DNA of 64,000 nucleotides from Wyeomyia smithii (taxonomy: Eukaryota > Arthropoda > Insecta > Diptera > Culicidae): positions 96,887,485 to 96,951,484 of the forward strand of contig NC_073695.1 of the NCBI RefSeq assembly GCF_029784165.1, read 5' to 3'. Position numbers and translations under genes: made by a program. The notes below the pieces were generated by a model. The model ran no database searches. It was not told the DNA's origin and saw only the letters and a list, made by a program, of their open reading frames with translations. Shown here piece by piece: positions 44,010-55,915 of the stretch (the first letter of the stretch is position 1; each line of letters opens with the position of its first letter).

Positions 44010-44690
44010 TAATCGTAGTGCTGTTGAGGAGCCTTCTACAGATTGAGATTACAAAAAGATTGAGAGAGAAGATTTTACGCTTGTTATGCTTTTTGATCTA
44101 GGGTAACAACTTTTTTTGCAAACACTCTTTCATGTAGATTCTTCCGTTTATAATGTTAGTCGTAATGAATGGACGAGACATTTTTCTTCTTGCCGAGATT
44201 TTCGGAGTTAATGACTTTCACTGAATTCCCTTCGGTGTGTTATTGAGTCCTGACAGAGTCTTACAGTCAAATTATACGCAGGTTTCGTCATCTATTATAG
44301 AAAACCTCGATTTCTAGGTCAGATATTTGCCATAAAGCTTCCTAGCCCTAGGTTTCACAGATTTAGCCCCTGGCTGCTTCTGCTTTCGACCAGTCTGTAA
44401 ACCTAACTTTTCCTTGGCACGCATAGAGTTACACAATGGAGCACCTAATTTTTTCGCCACATCTCGTACTGATGTTCCGTAATGCAGCTTTAACCGCTTT
44501 GTTCGTGAGAGAGGCTATGCATTTTCAAACTTCCGCGAAAAAGGTAGCAAAAATGACAACACCTGTTTCATTCATCATCATTTTGGATTGCTATTTTTCA
44601 AAAAACGGAATGATTTTATTTCTCCTAATTTTAAGGCAGAGTTTCTTACCATTTTCAACACTTTTTGAAGCTATAAAGTATGCCATAACA
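44010..44690 (-). pseudogene. Tc1/mariner-superfamily transposase remnant
   Basis: Minus-strand frames give HYGTSVRDVAKKLGAP (helix-turn-helix region), KEKLGLQTGRKQKQPG, KPRARKLYGKYL, IIDDETCV (first catalytic Asp of the IMDDETYV type), SARRKMSRPFITT and NGRIYMKECLQKKLLP. Stops interrupt it several times, and the last catalytic region is absent. The FVTTGTINGQIYLKECLQKRLLP-like phrase places it with the mosquito ITm-type elements. Immediately beyond 44700 is the 3' flank of a different element. Confidence 0.7.
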
Positions 44691-44699
44691 GCCGCCAGA

Positions 44700-45000
44700 T
44701 AGACGTGTAACGATTAGACCCTAGCGTATGGTACCGTCTTGGGAATGAAAATAAAGGTGAAATTTCTGGTGAACTACTTTTTATATCAGCGTTTCGAGAG
44801 AAGGTAAGAATTATGGAGCCGTTTGGAAGACTAAGAATGGTAGAAAAATGTACCGGCCGCGCATATTACGTAGTTTTGACCACTATCAGCAACATTATGG
44901 CTAGTGGTAAAAATATATTAACTACTTACATTACATAATTTTGGAGAGGCTAAAAAGCGCCATTGGTATCTAAACATAAAGAGTGTCCCACAATTGCGTC
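44700..45000 (+). repeat. 3' flank of mariner-type element (shared repeat)
   Basis: TGGTACCGTCTTGGGAATGA...GAACTACTTTTTATATCAG...AGCGCCATTGGT matches the region after the transposase at 48.79-49.05 kb and parts of 19.87-20.26 kb. No coding sequence remains in this copy, so only the 3' end of the element is left here. Confidence 0.55.
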
Positions 45001-45049
45001 ACGGAAAAAACGCTGTGGAAATTAACTCAGTAAATCTATCCTCTTCGAA

Positions 45050-47000
45050 ATTTCAGACAATAAAATATGTACGCTCGCATCTAACGCTTACCTCCACTCA
45101 TTAGGTTTTTACCACATCTGCTGAAGCTTTTTCTGTGCGGAAACATGGCATGTCTCCCTCAGATTTGACCTCGTTGTGATGTTTTCGTAGTGCCTGCTTT
45201 GTAACAGCTCAGTATTTCTCGACAGGTCTTAGTTTCGGTGCGTTGGAGGGATTCATGTTTTTGGGTACGACGCACTATGGGGCAGAACCCAGAAAAGTTG
45301 CGACAAAACTCAAAAAACGAAATTCAGTTTTCATGCCTCATTTTATTTTCTACTTACAGTAGACATGTTAAAGTCTGGAAATCACGATAATTTACTTTGA
45401 AAAATAATTTAAAAAATGTGCTACAATATTGTGAAAGTGAGGATTTACAAGGCTTGTAAACTGGAAGAAAAAAATTTCACAGATATTTTCCAGTAGGGCA
45501 TGCAAATACTTAGAAGTTAATTAGCTAACTCATATGATCCTCATAAAATTGAGTATAAACTAAAAGGAAATGTGATATTAAGACACTTTTGTTCAAAATA
45601 GGTTCGAAGGAGGCATAGTATGTAAAACAAGTTTTTTGTAATTTTTCCTCATTCTCGGCAATATGAAAAACATAAAAATCCACGTTGTTCTGCTATGACA
45701 CTATTATTGTACTAAAATACAACGGTTCGGGGGTCTTTCAAAACTGACGTCCAGTAGTATGAAGACCCCTCAGAAATAATTATTAGTACTAGGAAACAGT
45801 TTGTTATTGGACTAGCAGTGTCTTAAACAAAACTAAGCATTTAGTATCTATGCCAAATGGAATAGAATATAACAAGAGGAGCTCTTAGAAAGGGAACATG
45901 ACCAACTAATCTTTAATTGAACAATGTTCCTATTTGAAATATTTTGTAACAAACAATAACATTAAAAATATATTTTATATTCTTTCTCAAAAATGATGAC
46001 ACATCATGGGTTGGCAAAAAACTATACGAAGGCAACTACAAACTTCCAATAATTCATTTCATTATGACTCGGAAATTCGAATATATATCTGAAATTGAAA
46101 CATATATACTTAAGTCCCAGCCAAGATTCATTACTGAAATTTTGGGTTTATGAATAATTAAAATAATTTTATCTCGTTAACGGTCCGTCCTACAGTTGTA
46201 ATATGTTCGACAACTTTATGTCAACTGATGATATAAACAACTTTCCCGAACAAACAAAATGGCTAGCACCATTTATTCAGAAGATAGATGTCAACGCCAT
46301 CTGTAGAAAAAAAATTGAAGCTGCCTGAATACATTTTTCAAAACGATGTTTCTATGTTGAACAACATTGCCGAAGACATGAACACTGTGGAAACAACTGT
46401 TAAGGAGTTATGAGGTTTTGTCGCGCCAACGGACCAATTTGCCCCACTGTGCGACGGTGACCCTATTGGCTTCGTACCATTCCAGGACATAATTTAAATA
46501 AAGGCACGGAGCCAGATCCGCCTAGAAGATAGATTGCTTCAACAGAGGAAGCAGACGCTTCTGTAGACACTCCTTGTGGTAGATCTCCCCGTTACAAGTC
46601 CCGGAAGTCCCGTGAGCAAATCGCTTGCCAAATCAGATATTTCATGGCAAACTTTGAAAGTTTCTGCTTCCTTACTTCCTCCGAAACATCAAACTTGTGC
46701 TGGGCAGTAAATAACAGAAGCCTCGGAAGATGCCGAAAGTCCACCTCGACGTAAGTCTCATTATCCAAGATGAGACAATGAGACTTTAACTGCATCTGGG
46801 TGTACACTTTCCGGGCCCGTGACTTTCCCACCGTATGTTGCCGTACGTCACGGTTTGGAGCCTACTGCACTTTGTACGTAAACAGTCCCTCCCGGTGGCT
46901 CTCTTAACGATAGACTTGGACAGATTCAACTGTATGGACATTTCCCTGACCGAAGCATTTATAACACGCTTGTGATCCTCAACTCAAGACATTGCTTTTT
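45050..47000 (-). pseudogene. mariner-type transposase split by a Transib-like insertion
   Basis: From about 47000 the minus strand reads VINASVREMSIQLNLSKS (DNA-binding helices). At 46831-46592 come MQLKSHCLILDNETYVEVDF (catalytic Asp replaced: DNE for DDE), AQHKFDVSEEVRKQKLSKFA and MKYLIWQAIC. The frame breaks at 46456, where 45273-46451 is inserted. The C-terminal part resumes before 45268: VPKNMNPSNAPKLRPVEKY and ALRKHHNEVKSEGDM, ending about 45050. Stops and the catalytic change make it dead. It predates the insertion it carries. Confidence 0.75.
45273..46451. mobile_element. Transib-like element with 23-RSS-like termini (1179 bp)
   Basis: Flanked by a perfect 5-bp direct repeat CGACG (45268-45272, 46452-46456), inserted in a mariner remnant. 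The termini are CACTATG (left) and CACAGTG (right, on the complement), each followed by a 23-base spacer starting GGGCA. Then come ACAAAACTC (left, 45303-45311) and ACAAAACCT (right, 46413-46421). This is the heptamer-23-nonamer layout of Transib ends and vertebrate RSS. The interior has no recognised ORF, so it is non-autonomous. It contains a TTGCCGAAGACA block seen in other local repeats. Confidence 0.85.
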
Positions 47001-47116
47001 GGGTAACGGATTGTTTTCCAATTTTCGAAAAGCTGAAAGCGATAAAAAACAGTGTAAATAATAACGTTTGCGTTAAAAAAATGGTCAAAAATTGCCGATT
47101 TTTTATGAGTTAACCT

Positions 47117-47740
47117 TTTTTTTTTTTTTTTTTAAGGGGGGATTTGTTAGTAGCTTAAGTATTTATGATAAATATTAGTAAATAATGAGTATGTGTGTCC
47201 AATCACAAATGGTGACTTCTCAACACTGTTAGAAATTTGTAATTTTAATTGTTAGGATTTGTTTGCTTTCGCAATTAGGACTTATCATTCGTAGGGATTT
47301 AAACCTACTTGTCAGAAAAGGGGAAGTAAACTTACAACTAACTTAATTGCTAACTTATTGGCTATAAAGAGAGCTTATCGTAGCAATTGAGGATTGCAAC
47401 GATTTTTGTCGAAAATTGTTAATAATTTTATTTGACATAGCTTCTAATGGTTCAACACCAGTAAGTCTATGTAATTCGAGTGTACCAAACCAAGGAGGAC
47501 GCTTCAAAATCATTTTCAGAATTTTATTCTGAATCCTTTGGAGCGTTTTCTTCCTTGTTGAACAGCAACTTGACCAGATCGGTACAGCATAGAGCATTGC
47601 TGGTCTAAAAATTTGTTTGTAAATCAAAAGTTTGTTCTTTAAACAAAGTTTAGAATTCCTGTTAATGAGAGGATATAAACATCTCGTATATTCGATGCAC
47701 TTGGCTTGTATACTCTCAATGTGCTCTTTGAAAATAAGTT
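47117..47740 (-). mobile_element. Juan-like LINE, strongly 5'-truncated, copy 2
   Basis: About 620 bp, nearly identical to part of 37892-39279, with a poly(A) tail and target duplication TTATGAGTTAACC on both sides. It encodes the last ~90 residues of ORF2 (YKQIFRPAMLYAVPIWSSCC; LELHRLTGVEPLEAMSNKI; final SSIATISSLYSQ). It retains the ~60 bp near the stop codon that copy 1 has lost. High similarity between the copies implies recent activity of the family. Confidence 0.9.
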
Positions 47741-47849
47741 TTATGAGTTAACCTTTAAACGCACTGACAAAACTACGCATGCAGCATCAATCATGTTATC
47801 CCATAAGTCAGCAGAAAAAAATTGACAGCTCTACCAGTCGAGCTCTGAC

Positions 47850-49050
47850 CGTGATGGCGAAAATAGTGAAGCTACTCTGTTCAGCAGTGTGCGCGTTCAA
47901 AAAAACGGTACCCCGTCGCGTCGAAAAAAAGACATCGTTCGACAGTTCTTGGACATCGGATACGCCCGTTCCGGCATCTACAACATCTTGGCCCTATTGG
48001 ACAACAATCAGAGCATTGAAAGAAAGCCCGGTTCCGGACGGCCGACGACCCTGAGCGACAAGCAGCTCCAAAATATGCTGAAGAGGAAGACCTAGAGTAA
48101 AGTGACTACATCGCTGCGTGCGCTTGGCCGGGAGGTCGATGTAACCGGCCAAACAGTGCAGCAGCAGTCCCGGCCACCAGTCGTGGAGCTGCAGGCAATG
48201 ACGCAGCGGCAGCGCCTGAATAAGAAGGTCAAGTCGATTTTCCCGGCAAATCACGATGTGGCGGTGGTGATGGACGACGAGAGTTGTCTCACCCTGGATG
48301 GCAACAACTGGCAGGGCACTTTGTATTTTACTACTTCCACGAAGGAAGTGGTGCTCGGTGGAGCTTATTTCACAGATCAAGTTCTCCGAAAAGATGCTGC
48401 TGTGGCTGACAATCAGCAAGAAGGGGATGTCAAAGCTGCTCTTCTTTTGCTCTGGACTGGCCATGGACGGGGAAATTTATAGTACGAAGTAAGTGCCTAC
48501 CGGAAGTTGCGTCGTTCATCAAGAAGTATCTGCATCAGGTGTCGATCCACTACTCGAAGCGACCGCTGGAGGAGATAGAGTGCCTGAATATCGAGCCCGC
48601 CCAACGTCCCAAAGTTGCGACCCATCGAGGATTTCTGGGCAAGCCTGACGCGTAAGATCTACTCCAACAATTTTGTCGCGAAAACTGAAGAGGACTTGAT
48701 AAATAAAACAAAAAATGAATTGAAAAACATACCTACACGCATGTTTTCGTCCGCCATGGCGAATTTTCCTGTTAACTGCCGGAAGGCCTCACGCAAGGGC
48801 GGTACGGTTTCCAGGATGAAGATGAAAGTGTTGTTTCTGCATGCTACTTTTTATATCAGTAAGTGGAGAAGTTTGGGAGACTAGGAAATGGAGAGTAAAC
48901 ATTTTCGACAGCTGTAGAGAATGAACACTAAGAAACGAAACGAGAATTCAAATATATATCTATACGCGCAATTTCATCACGTTTTGGCGAGTGGTGGAAA
49001 AATAGCAACAACTTCAATAATATATTTTGAGACGCTGAAAATTGCCATTG
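47850..49050 (+). pseudogene. mariner-superfamily element with decayed transposase
   Basis: Plus-strand frames give SRRKKDIVRQFLDIGYARSG and IERKPGSGRPTTLSDKQLQN (paired helix-turn-helix, GRP linker) and SLRALGREVDVTGQTV. They continue with FPANHDVAVVMDDESCLTLD (first catalytic Asp block), AMDGEIYSTKCLPEVASFIK, LRPIEDFWASLTRKIYSN (last catalytic block) and PTRMFSSAMANFPVNCRKAS. Stops at about 48092 and several frameshifts inactivate it; the middle WPDLASCHYS block is deleted. Its 3' flank to about 49050 recurs at 44.7 kb and 20 kb. It belongs with the ITm-type mosquito mariner relatives. Confidence 0.85.
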
Positions 49051-52000
49051 GTGTTCCATTATAGTGACAGCGACAAGTTTATTTATTTAGTCGTCATTCC
49101 CAGTTCTCACGCACTTCAAGTAAGCAAACACATACTACATGTAAACACACGCTACCAACACATGCACAACTGTGACTTATCACAGTTCTATCTTCTGCTG
49201 CTGCTGCGCGACACTGATCGACTAGATAATGAAGACTTAAGTTCTGCATGCAAGCTTTTCTACGTGACTACTAAGAGTTATACTTCTGTTGGGCGTGTAG
49301 TTAGGCGAGCAAAAGAACAACAAATCGTTTACAAAGTAAAATCGTCTGTATACTTTGGTGTCAGCTATGTGGGTGGGGAGAAACAATACTTTGAAGAGCA
49401 CCATTAAAAAAAAGTTTTTTCAACAGAAACTTTTTCATGACCAACGGACTTTGAAATATTTCATGGAAAAAATTAGTTAGAAAAAACATGAAACTGAGAC
49501 AAAATCATACCCAAATTAAATAACGTAAAATTGGGAAATTGTGTCTTTTAACAATATTTTTATTAACTAATAAAAACAATTTTTGATTTTGATCTAGATA
49601 GTCAGATAGAAGATGGAAAATAGTCAAATTAAGTCCTCTAAAAGTTTCTAAAACGGGAAGAAAGTGATTTGGAACATTTCATCAAGGATGGCGTAACAAC
49701 TAAAATTATAAATGTTATATTGAAATTATTTGAATGGTTATTCACTGAATACTTAGTCCATGATCTTGTGACTCTGACAACTTAACAGGAAAACAATTTA
49801 TATCGTTATAAAAAAATAGTGCACATTTGACTACCGTTAAAATAGCAACTGTGTTATGCTTTGTCTCCACCATCATCAGCATCATTATCACTATCACTAC
49901 CTTTTGCGCCATAATCTGTTTGAAAACTCCCCAACAGTACATGGGTGTTTTGTGACCTTACGATTTCACTGAATTGCAACTTGGTATAGGTAAATATATC
50001 GCTCAGCTTTATCCTCACGTAAAACATTCATCACTGTCATCACAGTTCTACGCTCCTCACTGGAAGACAAAAGGCAACAGTCGACAGTAGTGTGAAAGAG
50101 ACCCCGCTCCACCGAACCGAATGTGATGCAACGTGTTTGTGGGTGTGGTAGTAGCATAACGGACACAGTCGGTACACGTAACCCAGTTTTCCCCATTCGA
50201 AACTTGATTTTCCCTCAGATTGCACCCATCCCGTATTTCGTATCCCGTTAACAGGACTCTCCCAGCTGAGATGAGTATTTCTGTTCTAAAAATAGCACAC
50301 ACTGTCGCATAAAAGCGGTCGATAAACTCCTTGTCGAGCTATAAATAACGTGCTCGCTTGTATAGGTTCGAGTAGCGCTAGGGTCTTTCATGGAGGTCGC
50401 TGAAAGTCGGAAACTGGTGGGGATTTAGAGTAAATACGAACCATTATTTATGCATTGAAAAAAAAATATAAAAATAAAATCGATTCAGCCTGGTAAAATA
50501 CATATAAAACTAAGAATAAAGCCTCTATTTACCTAACAATGGGAGCCCATTGTGCTTAACGGGAAAAACATGACAACATTTTTTTCCTCCTCTGCAGCAA
50601 CCTTGAAAAGTGTTTTCCTTTTCTCCGTGACCTATTTTCGCAACGTTTCGTTTCGCGGTCTCACATCACGTTGGATAGACAAAACGGCTTTCAGATTTCG
50701 CCACCCGAGCGAGCGTGAACAAGCTTTCCCTGCTTGCGCATCGCTCTTCTCGAACAGCACCATTAGATATACGTCGACACCAAGCTTTTGCTTTGCATAA
50801 TAGACTAGGTACTTCCCAGCTCGTTTCAAACTTCAACCGAGCTTGACTTATTTTCTTTTGAACAATAATTTCTACAGTACGCCATCATCACCTCCAGCAG
50901 CAACAGCGATAGCATGGCAAAAGTTACCTATTTTCAACTGCCACTTTATTACCCGCATCCCCCTTTCGGTTTGTTCTTTGGTTTGCTCCCTAGAAGTGGC
51001 ATTAGTGTGGCACTGATGGACGTGAACAGGATACAAATTGTTACCGTTCGGTGGCAGCAGCTACGATTGTCGGTTGTTGAAAAATTTCCTCCTTTGATGA
51101 CGACTTGCCCGGCACCCGGACACTCGTGCAAAACGCGCGATGGAAACCGGGGTTGAACTGTGAAAGCGACAGTGAATAACAGTAATCGACCGGGCTGCCA
51201 CTTCGGGAGTGGACGGTCTAGCGGATCAGGCGTATGGACGCCATGAAGCACATGATTGGTGTTATCTTCTCACATTAACTGCACCATTCCGAATGCTTTC
51301 ACCGCATGGTTATTCGGTAAATGGCTGAAAAGTGGTCCAGAGTAACTGTTTTGCTGTTTGTTGTATTCGCTTGTTGAGATATCGAGAGTGATATTGAACA
51401 TCGTTTAAATGTTTCCACATTCACGCCAAACCAAATAGAATGCCATAATAAATTTATGACCACGCAGCTGGATAATGTTGCCAATAAAACACCATTCAAA
51501 GTTACCCAAATGGCACTTGAGCAGTTTCAAACTTTGCGAAAAAATAGTTACAAAACATAACAAGCTGTGCCACAAAACGATTGACATTGGCAAACTTCTA
51601 TTAATGGTGGAAAGCACATTTACACAATCGGCCGCAAAGTAGAGATACAATAAAAATAGATTGGGCAGTTTATGGGGTTGTATTGTTTTGTCTCGATGGT
51701 ATAAATCCCTCGATAAAATACAAAACTTTGCTGTGACCACAATAAGGCAATTGCTGCCGACCAGCAAGGGAATCGGTTAAAACACATTTCGTTTAACGGT
51801 ATTGCACCCCATAGCAATTCAAGGAGTGAAATACCCAAGGTCATACGCACGGAGGTGGTTTCTACGGTTTACGGGTCGTAAGGAAATGATTTTGATGAGA
51901 GAGTTAGTAAAAAAAATTAAGCAGGAACCAATTAATTTAAATGTAGAAATCAATGACCTTATTGTCAGCGTTTAAAGGTAACAATTGAGTTTACATAGTC

Positions 52001-53276
52001 TTAGTTATATAAAATTGCGTAACGATTATCAAACGTTATGCATGTTTTAAATGTGGTTTGATGCTTACAGTTCGAATTTTTGAAATATCTTATCAAATTC
52101 ATCTAGATGGTATCTCTATCAAAAATATTTTACTAATTATCAAATTATTGATGTTTACCCATTTCCGCATAAATTGAGTTAATCTGACCGGTGTTCCACT
52201 GAAGTGAGTGGTTCATCCAATGCAGTTCAGCTCTAGATGGCCCTAACTTTTGTGCGTACTATTGGCATGATCAAGGATTTCAATTTCAACCAGGATGATT
52301 TCGTAACTATGGGAAATATCAACCTATATTACGACCCTCTCCTAAAGTGGACCACTCGTCAGATTAACTCCATTCATACGAAAACTCGAAGGATTTTTAG
52401 TAAACTTCCTAGGAAAATATTTTCTTCAGCCAATCTGCATCAGTATCTCGTGAAACATTAATAATTTCCGATTTATGTTAAGAATAATTGAGTTAATCTG
52501 ACGAATGGCGTACTATAGAAAAGAGGTCTACTATTGGTTAATTGACCCTATGTAGAAATGATGTATGAAGCTCTGGTTCCATTTATCGAGAGTTATAGAG
52601 TACCATCTCCTCCAGTGGTCCACCTTGACGTAAAACTGTAAATTCTCTACCTGCACGCAAAAGTTGAAGTCCCGATTCCCGATTCGCACAAATGTTGCAC
52701 AGAAAACGCACAATAGATGTGTGAAACGCATAACGCAACAGTTGTATTGCAAATACATTGACATAGAATGAAATCAGAATATGTATCATACACTGACACT
52801 TTATTTCTCACGTCGAGTGTATTAGTGACTGCACGCGCTTTTTTCTCAAGCGACGAGAGAAATTTCTCTCTTGCTCGTAGAATTTCCATGTATGTGCGAC
52901 AAGACTAGACACGTCACATACAATTTGTAGGTTGCTCTTTCGCTTCTCTTTCGGTTCGGATTGCGACGCGCAAGGCGATATCTCGTTGCTTCACGAAATG
53001 AGCGAAACACCCGTGCTGCACATACTTGATACCAGTGTTGTTAGTCTCACTCATACTGTCGGTGCGTGCTTGCTGCTATTCAGAGGAATGCATGAAGAAG
53101 AAAAAGTATCTCGATAGCGTGTGTGCAAAAGACTTGAAAAGCGTAGCATATGTCTCGTTCTCAAGCAGAAAGGAGGAGAATGGTTTTGCTTCTCACTCGC
53201 TTTGCAATGCTGCTTGATACCAGTTGAAACTGTTTGGGTGTAGTAGTTTGGAGCTGCCAGATACATTTAAGAAACG
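49051..53276. other. Mostly unassigned region
   Basis: The first 350 bases continue the repeat shared with about 20.38-20.45 kb (GTTTACAAAGTAAAATCG). 50550-51250 is GC-richer and unique-looking but shows no exon I can assign. 52150-52520 carries AATTGAGTTAATCTGAC three times (two direct, one inverted: GTCAGATTAACTCCATT), perhaps ends of a small element. 52850-53270 may be the 3' untranslated part of the R1 element that follows. Confidence 0.4.
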
Positions 53277-54189
53277 CTAGAGCATTAATTGCGTTATGCC
53301 CAACACGCAATCATTGTACTGGTTCCGAATTACATCAACAATTGCGCTAAAAACGCACAATTTTGTACTGGTTTCGCACCATCCAACTTTTGCGTGTGGA
53401 GACTGGTAGTTAGCTACCACTGGCGTTTTTGTGGTTGACCCGCCACACACGTTGCGTGGCATAGTAGTGCCAGGCCCGCTCACAGCCATTATGTCGCTTC
53501 TAGCTCTTACGAAACGGGGGCATACGAAGAAGATATGGTCAGCAGTCTCCTCCACCTCCACGCACTAGGGATACACGAGGGACCCGCGTGCCCGAACCTG
53601 TGCAGATATTGCCTGAAGCAAACATGGCCTGGCATGATATCTGTTAAGTGGAAGTTCACTTCGCCATGGCGTCTCTCGCCCCAACCGGATATCTCTGGAA
53701 TAAGTCGGTGCGTCCATCAGCCCTTTGTAGGGTAAGACCATTCCCGCTGTCAGCGGAGCATCGAGAATGACCTTTTGGTACCTCGTATTTCCAGTTTACC
53801 GCGCGCGGTAACTGTTAGTACCTAGCGCTCTGGATCACACTGGCCTACCTGATCTAAATATGGACGAAACCACGCTGGCAAGACAGACATAGTCGACGTG
53901 ACTCCCGAACGTGAGCTTATCGTCAACCATAACCCCCAAAAGCTTCAGAGATCGCTTTGAGGTGATGGTGCAGTCTCCGACTCTGACCACCGCCTGTTGC
54001 TCCGATTTACGGTTGTTCACAACTGTGACCTCCGTCTTATGATGAGCTAGCTCCAGTTTCCTAAAGCGCATCCAGTCATCGACCTTGCGTATACAGTGCG
54101 CGGTCGTCAACTCGATTTCCTCGATCGACTTGCCGTAAACATCTAGCGCTGTGTCGTTTGTAAAGTCACATCTGTCTGTAAGATCACAA
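53277..54189 (-). pseudogene. R1-clade LINE, C-terminal part
   Basis: From 54189 the minus strand reads CDLTDRCDFTNDTALDVYGK (the catalytic FADD box decayed to FTND), IEEIELTTAHCIRKVDDWM, ELAHHKTEVTVVNNRKS and RSLKLLGVMVDDKLTFGSHV. After several breaks comes the C-terminal domain, ETADHIFFVCPRFVRARSDI, with the usual His/Cys spacing. The stop is near 53277. The other half is at 57993-58830; the two join in frame when 54190-57992 is ignored. Confidence 0.82.
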
Positions 54190-54756
54190 CCCAAGTAACA
54201 ATCCAAAGACGATTTAGTTTTATTTATATATTTTAAAAGTTTTATCAAAACATTACTAAATCTATCGAGTTTTATCATAAATTTATTTAAGTAATTGTGG
54301 TTTTTATTTATCAACAGTTCCCAAGAGTAATTAAAGAACACTTGAAGAGTCCTCCATAAAACTCCTTCATCAATAAGTGTAATAAGCCTGAGGAGCGGTT
54401 TTGAAACGCACTCAATTTCCCTTTCAAAATACCTGCGAGAAACTTCCATAAAACTTCATTAGAGTTTTACAATAGTTTCATGGTACTTATCTTTAAGATG
54501 AATCTATCTTGAAAATGTGCCCATAAAATTTTCTTAAACCCATTTTGTCTCATGAAAGAGAAAACATTCATGAAAGAAAAGGATCTAGAATAAACAAAAA
54601 TTTTAGCTCATTCAAGCAACTAACTCATACTAAGTCAAGTCATTTAAGGGTATATTACTTTTGGTGTTAAAAACAGCAAAAACTCAATACTCACTGACGG
54701 ACATGAAATATAAGATGGTAGAAAATTCAATTCAATGATTACCAAAACATTTTTTA

Positions 54757-54900
54757 TTCCGGATAATCGAATTTTCCGGATAATCGAATCACAGAAATAT
54801 ATTGAAATTTGCGATTAACGAACATAAAATAAATAGTTATTTCCTTTTTTTTATTTTACTTGTATGATGCAGTAGCGTAACCAGAAATGACAGAGAAATG
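54757..54900. mobile_element. pogo/Tigger-like MITE fragment, copy 3
   Basis: ATTCCGGATAATCGAATTTT, then GATAATCGAATCACAGAAAT and TTTTACTTGTATGATGCAGT match the interior of copy 1 at 2002-2390. Both termini are missing. It is embedded in the 3.8-kb element that splits R1. Confidence 0.75.
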
Positions 54901-55797
54901 ATATTCATTCCCCTGCTTCATGCAATATGTTGCATTTCTTCATTTTATAATACACCGGATGTTTATTCTTAACCATTTGAAAATCGCTACAAATAACACT
55001 TTTCCAACAGCAATGATCACAAAAATGGTGCTTGACTGTAAACAAACAATTGTCAAACGGTAGAGGGGGCTATCTCAGATAAAATTTGTTTATCTTGAAA
55101 AGTTCAAACAAGTTTTATTCAAGCGCAAGTAATCTTCTCCGTGAATGCAACAAGTAAATGTCAACTTGTCGAGATACTAAAAAAATTTTATTAGTCTTGC
55201 TCAAGAAGTTTTAGTTAGAAGCCGTCTAATGAGGGATTAAAATAAAACCAACGACAAATATGGTGAACAGACTGTGATTAACTACGTCAAAATAATAGCC
55301 ATTTGTAATTAAACGGTAATAAAAGGCCGAGATTCTTATTGCTACTAATAATTCTGACAGTTCAGTAGTGAATGTTGACCATGCTGAACACAAAGTTAAG
55401 TAAAATGTTCCATAGTCCAACAAACCCGAACCTAACGAAAATTCAGATATAGTTTTTATTTTCTAAATAAATTACTGATTTGTCAGTAATATCATGGCGC
55501 GTTGAAAATTACAAACTTTTGACGTAGAATACGTCTTACGGCAACAATTACAGGGACCTAATTTCAATACAGGGATCCAATTTCAAAACCGAACACATCG
55601 AGAGTGTCACAAAAATTGTCCAATTTCAAACGTTTTAAACCCAGTCAGTTTCCAACCGATTTCTGTCATTTTTGCAGCAACCGATTGGAAAATCATTAAA
55701 ACACCCGTCCAAATGCAGAAAATTGTAATCTGATTGTTCAAACTATTGTTATATTGAAAATCGTTGAATATTGTCGAAACGCAAATGTCGACTTTTG

Positions 55798-55915
55798 ATT
55801 GGCCGCTTGCTGCCTTTCCCTAAAAAGGACGACAGAATGGAGTACCTAGTTAGCCGGTAATGCACTCTTTGGGCTATATAAGAGACTGTTTCTCCTCAAG
55901 CAAATCAGTTTACTA
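55798..55915 (+). promoter_or_regulatory. TATA-type promoter-like segment
   Basis: An inverted CCAAT (ATTGG, 55798-55802) lies 75 bases before GGGCTATATAAGAGACTG (TATA at 55875). A T/C-rich leader and TCAAGCAAATCAGT about 25-35 bases further on would suit a start site, and a CAG-rich leader follows. The layout resembles a strong Pol II core promoter such as those of histone genes or retroelements. The equivalent part of the copy at 3.4 kb lacks the TATA box. No coding frame of note follows. Confidence 0.45.
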
